Source: Methylobacter sp.
GTDB taxonomy: Bacteria > Pseudomonadota > Gammaproteobacteria > Methylococcales > Methylomonadaceae
DNA length: 54,243 nucleotides
Direction of reading: 5' to 3'
NCBI GenBank assembly: GCA_030653985.1
Contig: JAURYJ010000045.1
Coordinates: 1-54,243, forward strand
Shown here: piece after piece, positions 26,349-34,669 of the stretch
Numbering within the stretch: the first letter of the stretch is position 1
How the letters are laid out: each line of letters opens with the position of its first letter
Program-made: the position numbers and the translations under genes
Notes under the pieces: model-generated
Database searches by the model: none
Seen by the model: the letters and a program-made list of their open reading frames with translations, nothing else
What the model was told of the DNA's origin: nothing

Positions 26349-26953
26349 TTTGCTAATGCCGTGATGATAGCTTGGGTAACAGGAATGGCGAGTTCAGCAT
26401 TGCTGACGGTCACGCCCAGATCGGCCAGTTGGGTTACTTCAAGGCCCGAATAGCCGCAGGTATTGATGTGGTCGAAAGGGCGCAAATCCATATGGTTGTT
26501 GATGCTTATGCCATGATAACTGCAATTTCTTTTAATACGTAGCCCGATAGAGCCGATTTTTTTGTCATTGACATAAACGCCGGGGGCATCGGCTCGGGCG
26601 ACCGCAATAATACCGCATTGCGCCAAGGCAAAGATCATGGCTTGTTCGAGGATGGTGACCAGTGATCGAATGCCGAGATTCAGCCGTTTAATATCGATCA
26701 AGGTATAAATAATCAGCTGGCCGGGGCCGTGATAGGTAACCTGCCCGCCCCGGTCGGAATTAATGACGGGTATGGCTCCGGTATTCAGCAGGTGCTCACG
26801 CTTGCCGTTTAGACCCAGCGTATAAACGGCAGGGTGTTCTGTAATCCAGATTTCATCAGCGGTTTGGGCATCGCGATTTTGGGTGAATCGCTGCATGTCT
26901 TGCCAGGTGGATTCATAGGACTGGATACCCAGGTTTCGGAGGGTTATCGGCAT
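26345..26953 (-). CDS. lipB: Octanoyl-ACP:protein N-octanoyltransferase
   Basis: LipB transfers octanoyl groups from acyl carrier protein to the lipoyl domains that LipA then modifies. The 202 residues contain [40 protein letters not shown] with the catalytic lysine, and the nucleophilic cysteine in [13 protein letters not shown]. The length is normal for the short gammaproteobacterial form. It lies 15 bp downstream of ybeD on the same strand and overlaps lipA by 4 bp. Confidence 0.97.
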   Translation of the reverse strand: MPITLRNLGIQSYESTWQDMQRFTQNRDAQTADEIWITEHPAVYTLGLNGKREHLLNTGAIPVINSDRGGQVTYHGPGQLIIYTLIDIKRLNLGIRSLVTILEQAMIFALAQCGIIAVARADAPGVYVNDKKIGSIGLRIKRNCSYHGISINNHMDLRPFDHINTCGYSGLEVTQLADLGVTVSNAELAIPVTQAIITALAK

Positions 26954-26968
26954 GGGGACGATAACGTG

Positions 26969-27232
26969 CTACAAAGCCATTAAAATATGCGGATGGTCAG
27001 ATAAATCCTGATAAATAGCGTCCAGTTGCTGCTTGCTGGAGGCTTCTATAATAACGGTTACGGCGATGTAATTGCCGTCTTTGCTGGAGCGTGTCGTTAC
27101 CGCGCCGTCATTAATGTCAGCCACATGACGACGCACAATTTCTATAACCAGCAGGTCGAGTTTCAGTTCGGTTTTGCCCATTGCCTTGATTGGAAATTGG
27201 CAGGGAAATTCTAATAGGGTTTCTTCACTCAT
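26969..27232 (-). CDS. ybeD: DUF493 family protein (YbeD)
   Basis: An 87-residue protein of the YbeD/DUF493 family, a small ACT-like ferredoxin fold of unconfirmed function that sits between the dacA and lipB genes in many gammaproteobacteria. Typical segments are LLEFPCQFPIKAMGKT, the central GNYIAVTVIIEASSKQQLDAIYQDL and the C-terminal HPHILMAL. The start overlaps the end of dat by 8 bp. The conserved position suggests a role linked to lipoate or cell-wall metabolism, but that is only inference. Confidence 0.92.
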   Translation of the reverse strand: MSEETLLEFPCQFPIKAMGKTELKLDLLVIEIVRRHVADINDGAVTTRSSKDGNYIAVTVIIEASSKQQLDAIYQDLSDHPHILMAL

Positions 27233-28070
27233 GGCTGGATTGCTTGTAAGCCTGAAATAGTCGATTCATGGTTTTCCATACGGGGCCGGGTTTGCCGTTG
27301 GCAATGATTTCATTGTCGAGTTGAACGACCGGTACGATTTCCCGTGTAGAGCTGGTTAACCAGATTTCGCTGGCTGTTTTTAAGGCATCCAATGCAATGA
27401 TGTCTTCACTGTAGGGAATGTCGTTTTGCCGGGCGATTTCCAGAATGACATCACGAGTTATGCCGGGCAATATTTCGGAGCCTTGCGGCGGTGTAATCAG
27501 AATGCCGTCAATGACAGCAAATATGTTACTGGCGGCGCCTTCGGTCACATAGCCGTCTTTAACCAGGATGGCCTCGGCACAACCTTTTTCTACGGCTTGC
27601 TGCCTGAGCAAAATATTGGCCAGCAACGTGGTGGCTTTAACATTGCACAGTTCCCAGCGGCTATCGTCAATGCTGATGGCTTTCACGCCGGAATCCAGGT
27701 TTGCAAAGGGCGCGATGTTTGAGCACATCGCGAACACTGTCGGTGTAACGTTTGCCGGAAAAGCATGATCTCTTGTGGCGGCGACGCCACGGGTAATTTG
27801 CAGGTAAATAGACTGATCCAGACTCGTATCCAACAATGGCGTTAGAATTGCCAACCATTGAGCTCGGTCATGTGGATTAACCAAGCGAATGGAAGACAGG
27901 CTGTTTTCCAGTCGTTTCATGTGTTCTTGAAAGTGGAACAGTAAACCCGAGTAGGACGGGATAACTTCATAAATCCCGTCACCAAACAAAAAACCGCGAT
28001 CCATCACCGATATTTTTGCTTTATCTAGCGGTAGGTACTGACCGTTTAGATAGACGGTTTTATTGTCCAT
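27225..28070 (-). CDS. dat: D-amino acid aminotransferase (class IV PLP enzyme)
   Basis: A class IV aminotransferase that interconverts D-amino acids and 2-oxo acids, for example making D-glutamate or D-alanine for peptidoglycan. The 281 residues start MDNKTVYLNGQYLPL and include SVMDRGFLFGDGIYEVIP. The PLP lysine is in NVKATTLLANILLRQ. EGAASNIFAVIDG and the C-terminal SSTREIVPVV are typical of the family. The ATG lies within the last codons of dacA (11-bp overlap), placing it in the cell-wall operon. Branched-chain aminotransferase or aminodeoxychorismate lyase are close relatives, but position and sequence favour Dat. Confidence 0.9.
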   Translation of the reverse strand: MDNKTVYLNGQYLPLDKAKISVMDRGFLFGDGIYEVIPSYSGLLFHFQEHMKRLENSLSSIRLVNPHDRAQWLAILTPLLDTSLDQSIYLQITRGVAATRDHAFPANVTPTVFAMCSNIAPFANLDSGVKAISIDDSRWELCNVKATTLLANILLRQQAVEKGCAEAILVKDGYVTEGAASNIFAVIDGILITPPQGSEILPGITRDVILEIARQNDIPYSEDIIALDALKTASEIWLTSSTREIVPVVQLDNEIIANGKPGPVWKTMNRLFQAYKQSSHE

Positions 28071-29229
28071 CCGGCTTCTCTAGTAACATCATTCCGCTGT
28101 CATAAAGTCGCTGGAAAATATTGCCTTGCTCTACCGATTTTAGCGCTATCAGGTCTTTTTCTGCGACCACTTCGCCTTTAAGTGTGACGTTGACCTTACC
28201 CAGTTTGTTACCTGCTTTAACGGGGGCAACAATTTTTTTATCAATGGTAATGATGGCTTTAAGGTCATCGTAATGGCGGCGGGGAATAGTCACATAAAGA
28301 TCTTCGGCTAGGCCAATTTGCAGATTTTTAGTGTCGCCCTTCCATACTCTGGCTTCGGATAAGGCTGTTTTTCCTTGATATAGCTTGTGTGATTCAAAAA
28401 AACGAAAGCCATAATTGAGTAGGTTTTGATTTTCGCTGGCTCTGGCATTGGGGCTGCGTGCGCCCATGACCACGGAAATCAGGCGCATGTCATTTCTTAA
28501 TGCAGAGGCGACCAGGCAATAGCCTGCGGCATCAGTAAATCCTGTTTTAACGCCATCCACTGACTCATCACGCGACAGCAGTTTATTGCGATTATGCTGA
28601 ACGATATTGTTGAAGGTGAATTCTTTTTGTGAAAACCAGCGGTAGTAGTCGGGGAATTCTTTGATTAACGCCTGGGTAAGTATGGCCAGATCGCGCGCGG
28701 TGGTGTAATGGTTTTCGATGGGTAGTCCGTTACTATCCTCAAAGTGGCTGTTTTTCATGCCCAGACGTTCGGCATGTTGATTCATCATATCGGCAAAAGT
28801 GGATTCATTGCCTGCGATATGTTCAGCTAGAGCAACACTGGCATCGTTGCCGGATTGAATGATGACACCTAACAGCAAATCTTGGATCTTAACTTGTTTG
28901 CCGACTTCGACAAACATGCGGGAGCCGGGCGTTTCCCAAGCTTTTTTGCTGATGGTAACCATATCGTCGAAATGTAAGTGACCATTGCCGACTTCGCGAA
29001 ATACCACATAAACAGACATAATTTTGGTGAGACTGGCAGGGGCGAGCTTAACATCGGCATTGTTTTCTGCCAGTACTTTACCGGTGTTGTAGTCAAGTAA
29101 TATATGGCTACTGGCAGCAATAGTAGGCGCTGCCGGGGTTGAGATTCCGGCATCTTCTGCGTTTGCCGGGATTGCGGCTAAAATTAAACTAAAAAATAAA
29201 AAAACGGGGAGATTTTTAAAAAGAATCAT
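28060..29229 (-). CDS. dacA: D-alanyl-D-alanine carboxypeptidase (PBP5/6 family)
   Basis: A low-molecular-mass penicillin-binding protein that trims the terminal D-Ala from peptidoglycan stem peptides. The 389 residues begin with a signal peptide (cleavage near PANA-ED, about 24). The catalytic motifs are S66-x-x-K69 in SLTKIMS, SGN in QSGNDASVALAEH, and KTG in DGVKTGFTDAAGYC. A C-terminal beta domain and a weakly amphipathic tail (IFQRLYDSGMMLLEK) for membrane attachment follow. It is followed by the overlapping dat gene and preceded by rlpA on the same strand. Confidence 0.96.
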   Translation of the reverse strand: MILFKNLPVFLFFSLILAAIPANAEDAGISTPAAPTIAASSHILLDYNTGKVLAENNADVKLAPASLTKIMSVYVVFREVGNGHLHFDDMVTISKKAWETPGSRMFVEVGKQVKIQDLLLGVIIQSGNDASVALAEHIAGNESTFADMMNQHAERLGMKNSHFEDSNGLPIENHYTTARDLAILTQALIKEFPDYYRWFSQKEFTFNNIVQHNRNKLLSRDESVDGVKTGFTDAAGYCLVASALRNDMRLISVVMGARSPNARASENQNLLNYGFRFFESHKLYQGKTALSEARVWKGDTKNLQIGLAEDLYVTIPRRHYDDLKAIITIDKKIVAPVKAGNKLGKVNVTLKGEVVAEKDLIALKSVEQGNIFQRLYDSGMMLLEKPDGQ

Positions 29230-29265
29230 TGCTCTCTAATGGGGTGGACTTAGTAAAACATAGTT

Positions 29266-30066
29266 TTATTGTATCATGGAGATTTGATTTTGATCAGTCT
29301 CGGTAACAAATTGGGTTTTTGTTATACCCAGTTTTGCCAGTTGTGCATTCAGCTTGTGGGCACTCGCCGAAGAGTTGATAGGTCCCATTTGAACTCTGTA
29401 GAGCGTAGAGCCTTTGTGGGTTGAGGGTAGTATTTCAGGCTGGGGCAGATGATGGGCGGCAATTTTATTTTGCAGTATCAACGCTTTTTTCTTTTTACCA
29501 AAAGTGCCTACTTGTAAATAGACACTTTTTTCTTGTTTCTTCGCTGTTTTTTGCAGTTGAGCCAATGCCTGTTCAGGTGCTATCGCCTTAATTTCAACTT
29601 TCCCTGATCCGGTCTGTTCAATGTCCAGTTTTTTGGCGGCTGCGTAAGATAGGTCCAAAACTCGGTTGCCGTAAAAAGGGCCTCTGTCATTGATACGAAC
29701 AATAACGCTACGTTGATTTTCCAGGTTGGTGACCCGAGCGTAAGAGGAAAGAGGCAGTGTTTTATGTGCAGCGGTCATCGCATACATGTCGTATATTTCG
29801 CCGGATGCGGTTTTCCTTCCGTGAAATCTTGGGCCGTACCAGGAGGCTATGCCTTGTTTTAGGTAGCGGGTAATGCGAGGTAAAAGGTTTTGTTCGTCGG
29901 CAATGTCTGGTATATCAGGAGCGCCCTTGTTGAGTATGAAATGGCGTCTAACTGCCGATGCGGTTGTATCTGATGTCGGATTTGAGGAGCTGGCGCTCGT
30001 TTTTATTTGTTCGGTGGTACAACTGCATAACACAAAAATCAAAAATATCGATATGATTTTATTCAT
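29266..30066 (-). CDS. rlpA: RlpA-family lytic transglycosylase lipoprotein with SPOR domain
   Basis: RlpA proteins bind denuded septal glycan and in some species cleave it. The start is set at 30066, where ATGA overlaps the mltB stop and a lipoprotein signal begins (MNKIISIFLIFVLCSC, mature Cys16); the open frame extends further upstream inside mltB. The 266-residue protein has a double-psi beta-barrel domain (WYGPRFHGRKTASGEIYDMY and VIVRINDRGPF, with the conserved DRGPF). The C-terminal SPOR domain covers about residues 186-260 (VYLQVGTFGKKKKA, YRVQMGPI). Confidence 0.94.
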   Translation of the reverse strand: MNKIISIFLIFVLCSCTTEQIKTSASSSNPTSDTTASAVRRHFILNKGAPDIPDIADEQNLLPRITRYLKQGIASWYGPRFHGRKTASGEIYDMYAMTAAHKTLPLSSYARVTNLENQRSVIVRINDRGPFYGNRVLDLSYAAAKKLDIEQTGSGKVEIKAIAPEQALAQLQKTAKKQEKSVYLQVGTFGKKKKALILQNKIAAHHLPQPEILPSTHKGSTLYRVQMGPINSSASAHKLNAQLAKLGITKTQFVTETDQNQISMIQ

Positions 30067-31187
30067 GGGTAAGAGCCTTTTTTGTCTAAAATAGATAGGC
30101 TTAACTGATAAACGGCCATGGCATATAAAGGACTGTGGTTGTAGCGAGTAATGACATAAAAATTGTCTAACGCTGCCCACAGTTCTTCGCCTTGTTGTAG
30201 TTCAAAGTTAAGCAGTTTCACTTTACTGTCTAAAGGTAATTGCCTCGATAATATTAAGTTCAGAGATTCTAACTCAGTAAGACTTAAATTCGGCTTAAGG
30301 TCTTTATTGAGTGCTGACTTATAGTTTTCGCCTACAGGACCTAGGCGAGGGGCGTTAGCAGGAGCGGAAGCTTCATCTTTGGCTGTAACGGGAATGGCAA
30401 TAATTTTGCCGACTTGCCAATGATGTTTGGCAAAATAGTTGCCAATGCTGCCGATGACATCGCGATTGTTATGCCAGATGTCGCGGCGATTGTCGTTGTC
30501 AAAATCTACGGCGTAGGCCCGAAAGCTGCTGGGCATAAATTGCGGCAAGCCCATAGCTCCGGCGTAAGAGCCAAGGGGTTCGGTAGGGGGGATGTGTTCA
30601 TCACGACAGAGCAGTAAGAAATTTTCAAGTTCGCTCATAAAGAATTTACTGCGTGGAGGATAGGCAAAGGCCAATGTAGATAAAGCGTCGATTACGCGGT
30701 GGTTGCCGGTGTTTTTTCCGAATAATGTTTCAACACCGATAATCGCAGTAATGATTTCAGCGGGAACGCCGTATTGTTGTTCAGCAGCAGCCAGCGCTAA
30801 GGCGTTGTCCCGCCAAAATTGTACGCCGGCGTTGATACGTGCTTCGGTGAGAAATATTTTGCGGTATTTGTACCAAGGCATGGCTTCCGAGGGTGAGGAA
30901 ATTCTTTTGAGTATATCTTGCTTGATTTCGACGGTTTCAAACCAATCATCCAGTTCGGATTTATCGAACTGGTGTTTTGTTGCCATCTGCTCAATAAAGA
31001 GATCCATCGCTTCCGCTTCCTTGCCTACAGGACGTTGGTAAGGCGCGCGAGCAGGAGCGGAAGCTGCAGCACCTATAGGATGTTGGTAAGAATCAGAAGT
31101 GGGAGTGCTTTGCTCAGAAACGCAGGATATAACGGATAAGCAAGCGCAACCGAGTACGATAGGGGTTAAAGTCGATTTTAGATTCAT
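30063..31187 (-). CDS. mltB: Membrane-bound lytic murein transglycosylase B, with two in-frame repeat insertions
   Basis: MltB cleaves the MurNAc-GlcNAc bond to form anhydro-muropeptides. The start is set at 31187, giving a lipoprotein signal (MNLKSTLTPIVLGCACLSVI, mature Cys22); the open frame continues upstream. The catalytic glutamate is E153 in IIGVETLFGKNTG, and GAMGLPQFMPSSF is typical. Two segments are encoded by dispersed repeats. Residues 34-55 in the linker after the lipobox contain AAASAPARAP flanked by YQHPIG and YQRPVG. Residues 271-287, in a loop of the catalytic domain, contain EASAPANAPRLGPVG. Both keep the frame. Its stop overlaps the rlpA start. Confidence 0.94.
   Translation of the reverse strand: MNLKSTLTPIVLGCACLSVISCVSEQSTPTSDSYQHPIGAAASAPARAPYQRPVGKEAEAMDLFIEQMATKHQFDKSELDDWFETVEIKQDILKRISSPSEAMPWYKYRKIFLTEARINAGVQFWRDNALALAAAEQQYGVPAEIITAIIGVETLFGKNTGNHRVIDALSTLAFAYPPRSKFFMSELENFLLLCRDEHIPPTEPLGSYAGAMGLPQFMPSSFRAYAVDFDNDNRRDIWHNNRDVIGSIGNYFAKHHWQVGKIIAIPVTAKDEASAPANAPRLGPVGENYKSALNKDLKPNLSLTELESLNLILSRQLPLDSKVKLLNFELQQGEELWAALDNFYVITRYNHSPLYAMAVYQLSLSILDKKGSYP
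30326..30374 (-). repeat. Dispersed-repeat unit A inside the mltB catalytic domain
   Basis: On the minus strand it reads GAAGCTTCCGCTCCTGCTAA, then CGCCCCTCGCCTAGGTCCTGTAGGCG. It aligns without gaps to the 48-bp intergenic unit at 20141-20188. It encodes Ala-Ser-Ala-Pro-Ala-Asn-Ala-Pro. Confidence 0.85.
31021..31090 (-). repeat. One and a half repeat units in the mltB N-terminal linker
   Basis: On the minus strand the tail of one unit (TTACCAACATCCTATAGGTG) is followed by a whole unit (GCAGCTTCCGCTCCTGCTCG ... CTTACCAACGTCCTGTAGGC). It encodes YQHPIG-AAASAPARAP-YQRPVG in the same frame as the second copy in this gene. Confidence 0.85.
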
Positions 31188-31203
31188 GGGCTTGGTATCA
31201 ATA

Positions 31204-32334
31204 TTAGTGTGGTAAGAATTTCTTATGGGTATGAATTGACATAAGAATGCCAAAACCGGATAGCAGCGTCACTATGGAGGTGCCTCCATAGCTAATTAAG
31301 GGTAATGGGACGCCGACTACGGGGAGTACGCCAATAACCATGCCTATGTTAACAAAAACATAAACAAAGAAGGTGAAAGCCAGGCTGCCGGCTAATAAGC
31401 GGCTGTAAGTGTCTTGAGCCTGTGAGGCAATATACAGGCAGCGACTGATGATAAGAAAGTACAAAGCCAATAGGCCGACGCAGCCGAAAAGACCGAATTC
31501 TTCGGCAAAAACGGCAAATATAAAGTCGGTAGAGCTTTCTGGTAAAAAGTCGAGTTCTGACTGGGTACTGCCCAGCCAGCCTTTACCATAGATGCCTCCG
31601 GAGCCGATGGCGATTTTCGATTGGATAATATGATAGCCTCTGCCTAAGGGATCGGCTTCCGGATTTAAGAAAGTCAGTACCCGGTCGCGCTGATAGGAGC
31701 GCATAAAATGCCAGAGTATGGGCGTCAGTCCTGTTAGCGTGGCACCGATTGCGAACATGAATCGCCAGGAGAGTCCGGCAAAAAACAGTACACCGGCACC
31801 GGAGCTGGCAACCAACAATGAGGTGCCCAAATCGGGTTGTTTGGCGATCAATAGGGTCGGAATAATGATCAATATGCCGGCGATCAGCAATTGTTTCGGT
31901 TTTGGCGGTAATGCGTGTTCCGCTAAATACCAAGCGATCATCATGGGGGTGGTGATTTTGATCATTTCCGAAGGTTGGAAACGAAAAACGCCCAAATCCA
32001 GCCAGCGTTGTGCACCTTTACCGAATTGGCCCAATACCAGTACCGCAACGAGCAACAGGAGTCCTAAACCAAAAAGCAGGGCTGAATAACGTTTAAACTG
32101 ATAAGGGTTAACATGAGCCAGTATGGTCATTAAAAGGAAAGCCAGACCGACCCTTGCCGCTTGGCGCATCAGTACATCCATATCCTGACTGCCCGCGCTG
32201 TAAAGAATAACGAAACTCAACAATGAGATAAGTAACAAGCCGATAAATAAGGGGATGTCTATGTGCAGTTTTCTGAGGATATTGCCGATAACCGACGGAG
32301 GATGAAATTGTTCACTTCGGGTTTCAGTTTTCAT
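31204..32334 (-). CDS. rodA: Rod-shape SEDS glycosyltransferase RodA
   Basis: RodA polymerises peptidoglycan glycan strands during cell elongation, working with PBP2. The 376-residue SEDS protein has about ten membrane helices. Typical segments are RWLDLGVFRFQPSEMIKI, AKQPDLGTSLLVASSG with the conserved aspartate, GLTPILWHFMRSYQRDRVLTFLNPEADP, FIFAVFAEEFGLFG, and the C-terminal VGVPLPLISYGGTSIVTLL. The start overlaps the PBP2 stop by 11 bp. It is followed closely by mltB. Confidence 0.97.
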   Translation of the reverse strand: MKTETRSEQFHPPSVIGNILRKLHIDIPLFIGLLLISLLSFVILYSAGSQDMDVLMRQAARVGLAFLLMTILAHVNPYQFKRYSALLFGLGLLLLVAVLVLGQFGKGAQRWLDLGVFRFQPSEMIKITTPMMIAWYLAEHALPPKPKQLLIAGILIIIPTLLIAKQPDLGTSLLVASSGAGVLFFAGLSWRFMFAIGATLTGLTPILWHFMRSYQRDRVLTFLNPEADPLGRGYHIIQSKIAIGSGGIYGKGWLGSTQSELDFLPESSTDFIFAVFAEEFGLFGCVGLLALYFLIISRCLYIASQAQDTYSRLLAGSLAFTFFVYVFVNIGMVIGVLPVVGVPLPLISYGGTSIVTLLSGFGILMSIHTHKKFLPH

Positions 32335-34168
32335 GATTGTTCTCTAAAAATTGCTTGATAACCTTGCCTGCGATGGGTGCCGCGACGGAGCCGCCGTGTC
32401 CCCCGTTTTCAACGATAACGGCAACTGCAATTTTGGGATCATCGGCCGGGGCAAAAGAAATAAACAAGGCGTGATCGCGTAATTTGAAGTTAATGTCATT
32501 TTCGTTGTATTTTGCATCCTGCTTGATATTAAAAACCTGAGCAGTTCCGGTTTTTCCGGCGATTTGGTAGTTAATGTCTTTGCCGATGATTTTGGCCGTG
32601 CCGTGTGGATCATGAATAACATTGACCATGGCCGAGATGATGCTATTAATATTTTCCGGTTTAAGCTCAAGATCTTCTTGGATTTTTTTTATGTCAGGGG
32701 AGGTGGAATCCGGGTTGACAGATTTTTTTACCAGAAAGGGGGTGACTACTTTACCTTTATTGGCCAAGGTGGCGGTGGCTCTGGCAAGCTGTATCGGCGT
32801 AATCTGAAGAAATCCCTGGCCTATCCCGGTGATCAGCGTTTCTCCGGGATACCAGGCTTGATTGCGTCGATTGCGTTTCCACTCCCGCGATGGCAATAAT
32901 CCTTGTTTTTCCCCGGTCAGATCAATGCCGGATTTTTCACCAAAGCCAAAATGCTGTAAAAAATCATGCATACGGTCTATGCCCAGCGTTAATGCCAGGC
33001 TGTAAAAATACACATCGCAGGATTGAGTGATGGCATCGGTCATATTCACCGAGCCATGACCGCCTCTTTTCCAATCACGATAGCGATGGCTGACATTGGG
33101 TAGCTGATAATAGCCGGGACAGAAGATTCTATGCTCGACGCCTATAGCGTTGTATTCAAGTCCTGCCAGTGCGATAAAAGGCTTAAGAACTGATCCTAAC
33201 GGATATAAACCACGTAGTGCACGATTAAACAGTGGTTGATTGTCGGAGGACTGTAGCGCTTGATAAGCATCATTACTGATGCCGACAACAAAAGGATTGG
33301 GGTCAAATCCGGGGCGACTGGCGAAGACCAGCACGCCGCCGGTTTTAATCTCAATGGCGACTACGGCACCATTGAAGGTATCTAATGCGTCATAAGCGGT
33401 TTTTTGTAAATCGATATCCAGTGTCAAATAAAGATTCTCACCCGGTACCGGAGGAACGGAGTTTACCGTATTAATAGCGCGTCCTTGTACATTGGTTTCT
33501 ATTTCTGCATAGCCGGTTTTGCCATGCAGTTCGGTTTCATAGGAGTTTTCTATGCCTATTTTGCCGACATGGCTGGAACCCCGATATTCGGCGATAGGCA
33601 GCGACTTCATTTCCGCTTCGTTGATGCGCCCGACGTAACCAATAACATGAGAGGCTAGGTCGGTATAGGGATAATGTCGAACCAGACGAGCCTGAATATC
33701 AACGCCGGGGAAATAGGGCCTGACTACGGCAAATTTGGCAATTTCTTCGTCGCTCATACTGATTAGTAACGGGGTGCTGACGAAGCGTTTTTGTCGTTTG
33801 CGTTGTTTCTGGAATTGGTCGATTTTTTCGTCAGAGATGTCGAGTAGTTTTTGTAAGCGGAGTAAGGTGTCATCAAGATCAATGATCTGCTCAGGGATTA
33901 ACTCCAGGCTGAAAGATTGGGTGTTGTCAGCTAAGACTTTGCCATGCCGGTCATAAATAATGCCTCTCGTCGGTACCAGAGGCTCTATTTTAATGCTGTT
34001 GTCTTTTGCCAGTGTTGCGTAATGTTCGTGACCTACAATTTGCAGGTAAACCAGGCGCACAATCAGACCCGAGGTTAATAGTAATATGACAATAAATGCA
34101 GCGATAATGCGGTTGAGAAATAGACGGCTCTCTACTAACTTATTTTTAACAGTATAGATACGAGACAT
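32324..34168 (-). CDS. mrdA: Penicillin-binding protein 2 (elongation transpeptidase)
   Basis: PBP2 cross-links peptidoglycan in the elongasome. The 614 residues comprise a cytoplasmic tail, one membrane helix (about 20-44) and the pedestal domain (RGIIYDRHGKVLADNTQSFSLELIP). The transpeptidase domain has S326-x-x-K329 (YPLGSVLKPF), SCD (TQSCDVYFY) and KTG (IAGKTGTAQVF). The length is normal. It sits between mreD and rodA in the conserved order. Beta-lactam antibiotics of the mecillinam type target this protein family. Confidence 0.97.
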   Translation of the reverse strand: MSRIYTVKNKLVESRLFLNRIIAAFIVILLLTSGLIVRLVYLQIVGHEHYATLAKDNSIKIEPLVPTRGIIYDRHGKVLADNTQSFSLELIPEQIIDLDDTLLRLQKLLDISDEKIDQFQKQRKRQKRFVSTPLLISMSDEEIAKFAVVRPYFPGVDIQARLVRHYPYTDLASHVIGYVGRINEAEMKSLPIAEYRGSSHVGKIGIENSYETELHGKTGYAEIETNVQGRAINTVNSVPPVPGENLYLTLDIDLQKTAYDALDTFNGAVVAIEIKTGGVLVFASRPGFDPNPFVVGISNDAYQALQSSDNQPLFNRALRGLYPLGSVLKPFIALAGLEYNAIGVEHRIFCPGYYQLPNVSHRYRDWKRGGHGSVNMTDAITQSCDVYFYSLALTLGIDRMHDFLQHFGFGEKSGIDLTGEKQGLLPSREWKRNRRNQAWYPGETLITGIGQGFLQITPIQLARATATLANKGKVVTPFLVKKSVNPDSTSPDIKKIQEDLELKPENINSIISAMVNVIHDPHGTAKIIGKDINYQIAGKTGTAQVFNIKQDAKYNENDINFKLRDHALFISFAPADDPKIAVAVIVENGGHGGSVAAPIAGKVIKQFLENNHEN

Positions 34169-34186
34169 ATCGGTTTTTGGCGTGTT

Positions 34187-34669
34187 TTATTGGGTGCGTC
34201 GTGACAAGCGGACGCGACGGAGTGCTGTATAGATCGGAGGCCAGAAGAGAGTGCCGGTAACAATAGGCAACCAGAAAGAAGCGTGCGGTTGAGTTGGGTG
34301 CTTAATGCTGTTAAGCCAGAAAAGCAGTATTTGGGTAAATAGCAAACAAAAGAAAATAAATAAGCCTTGTTGTGGTAATGGAAATTGGCGCAAGCGCTTA
34401 TGCAGTAACAAGCAAACATAGATGATCAGTGAATAGGCCAGTGCATATTGACCGAACACTCTTCCCGTCAATACATCGGTCAATAATCCGATGGTCCATG
34501 CATGAAAGATACCGACGCGTTCCGGTACGGCGATTGCCCAGTAGATAAGCACCAAAAGTATCCAGTCTGGATTTATGTTGGTCAAAAAACCCGGCCAAGG
34601 TGCAATTCTTAAGCACATTGCCATGATAACAGTCAACATAAGGCGGCCAAAGCCGGAGTAGTTATTCAT
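34187..34669 (-). CDS. mreD: Rod-shape determining protein MreD
   Basis: MreD is an integral inner-membrane protein linking MreC to the elongation machinery. The 160 residues form about five to six hydrophobic helices, with the typical NPDWILLVLIYWAIAVPERVGIFHAWTIGLLTDVLTG and GQYALAYSLIIYVC. The start overlaps the mreC stop by 8 bp. The assignment rests on these motifs and on its place between mreC and mrdA. Confidence 0.94.
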   Translation of the reverse strand: MNNYSGFGRLMLTVIMAMCLRIAPWPGFLTNINPDWILLVLIYWAIAVPERVGIFHAWTIGLLTDVLTGRVFGQYALAYSLIIYVCLLLHKRLRQFPLPQQGLFIFFCLLFTQILLFWLNSIKHPTQPHASFWLPIVTGTLFWPPIYTALRRVRLSRRTQ

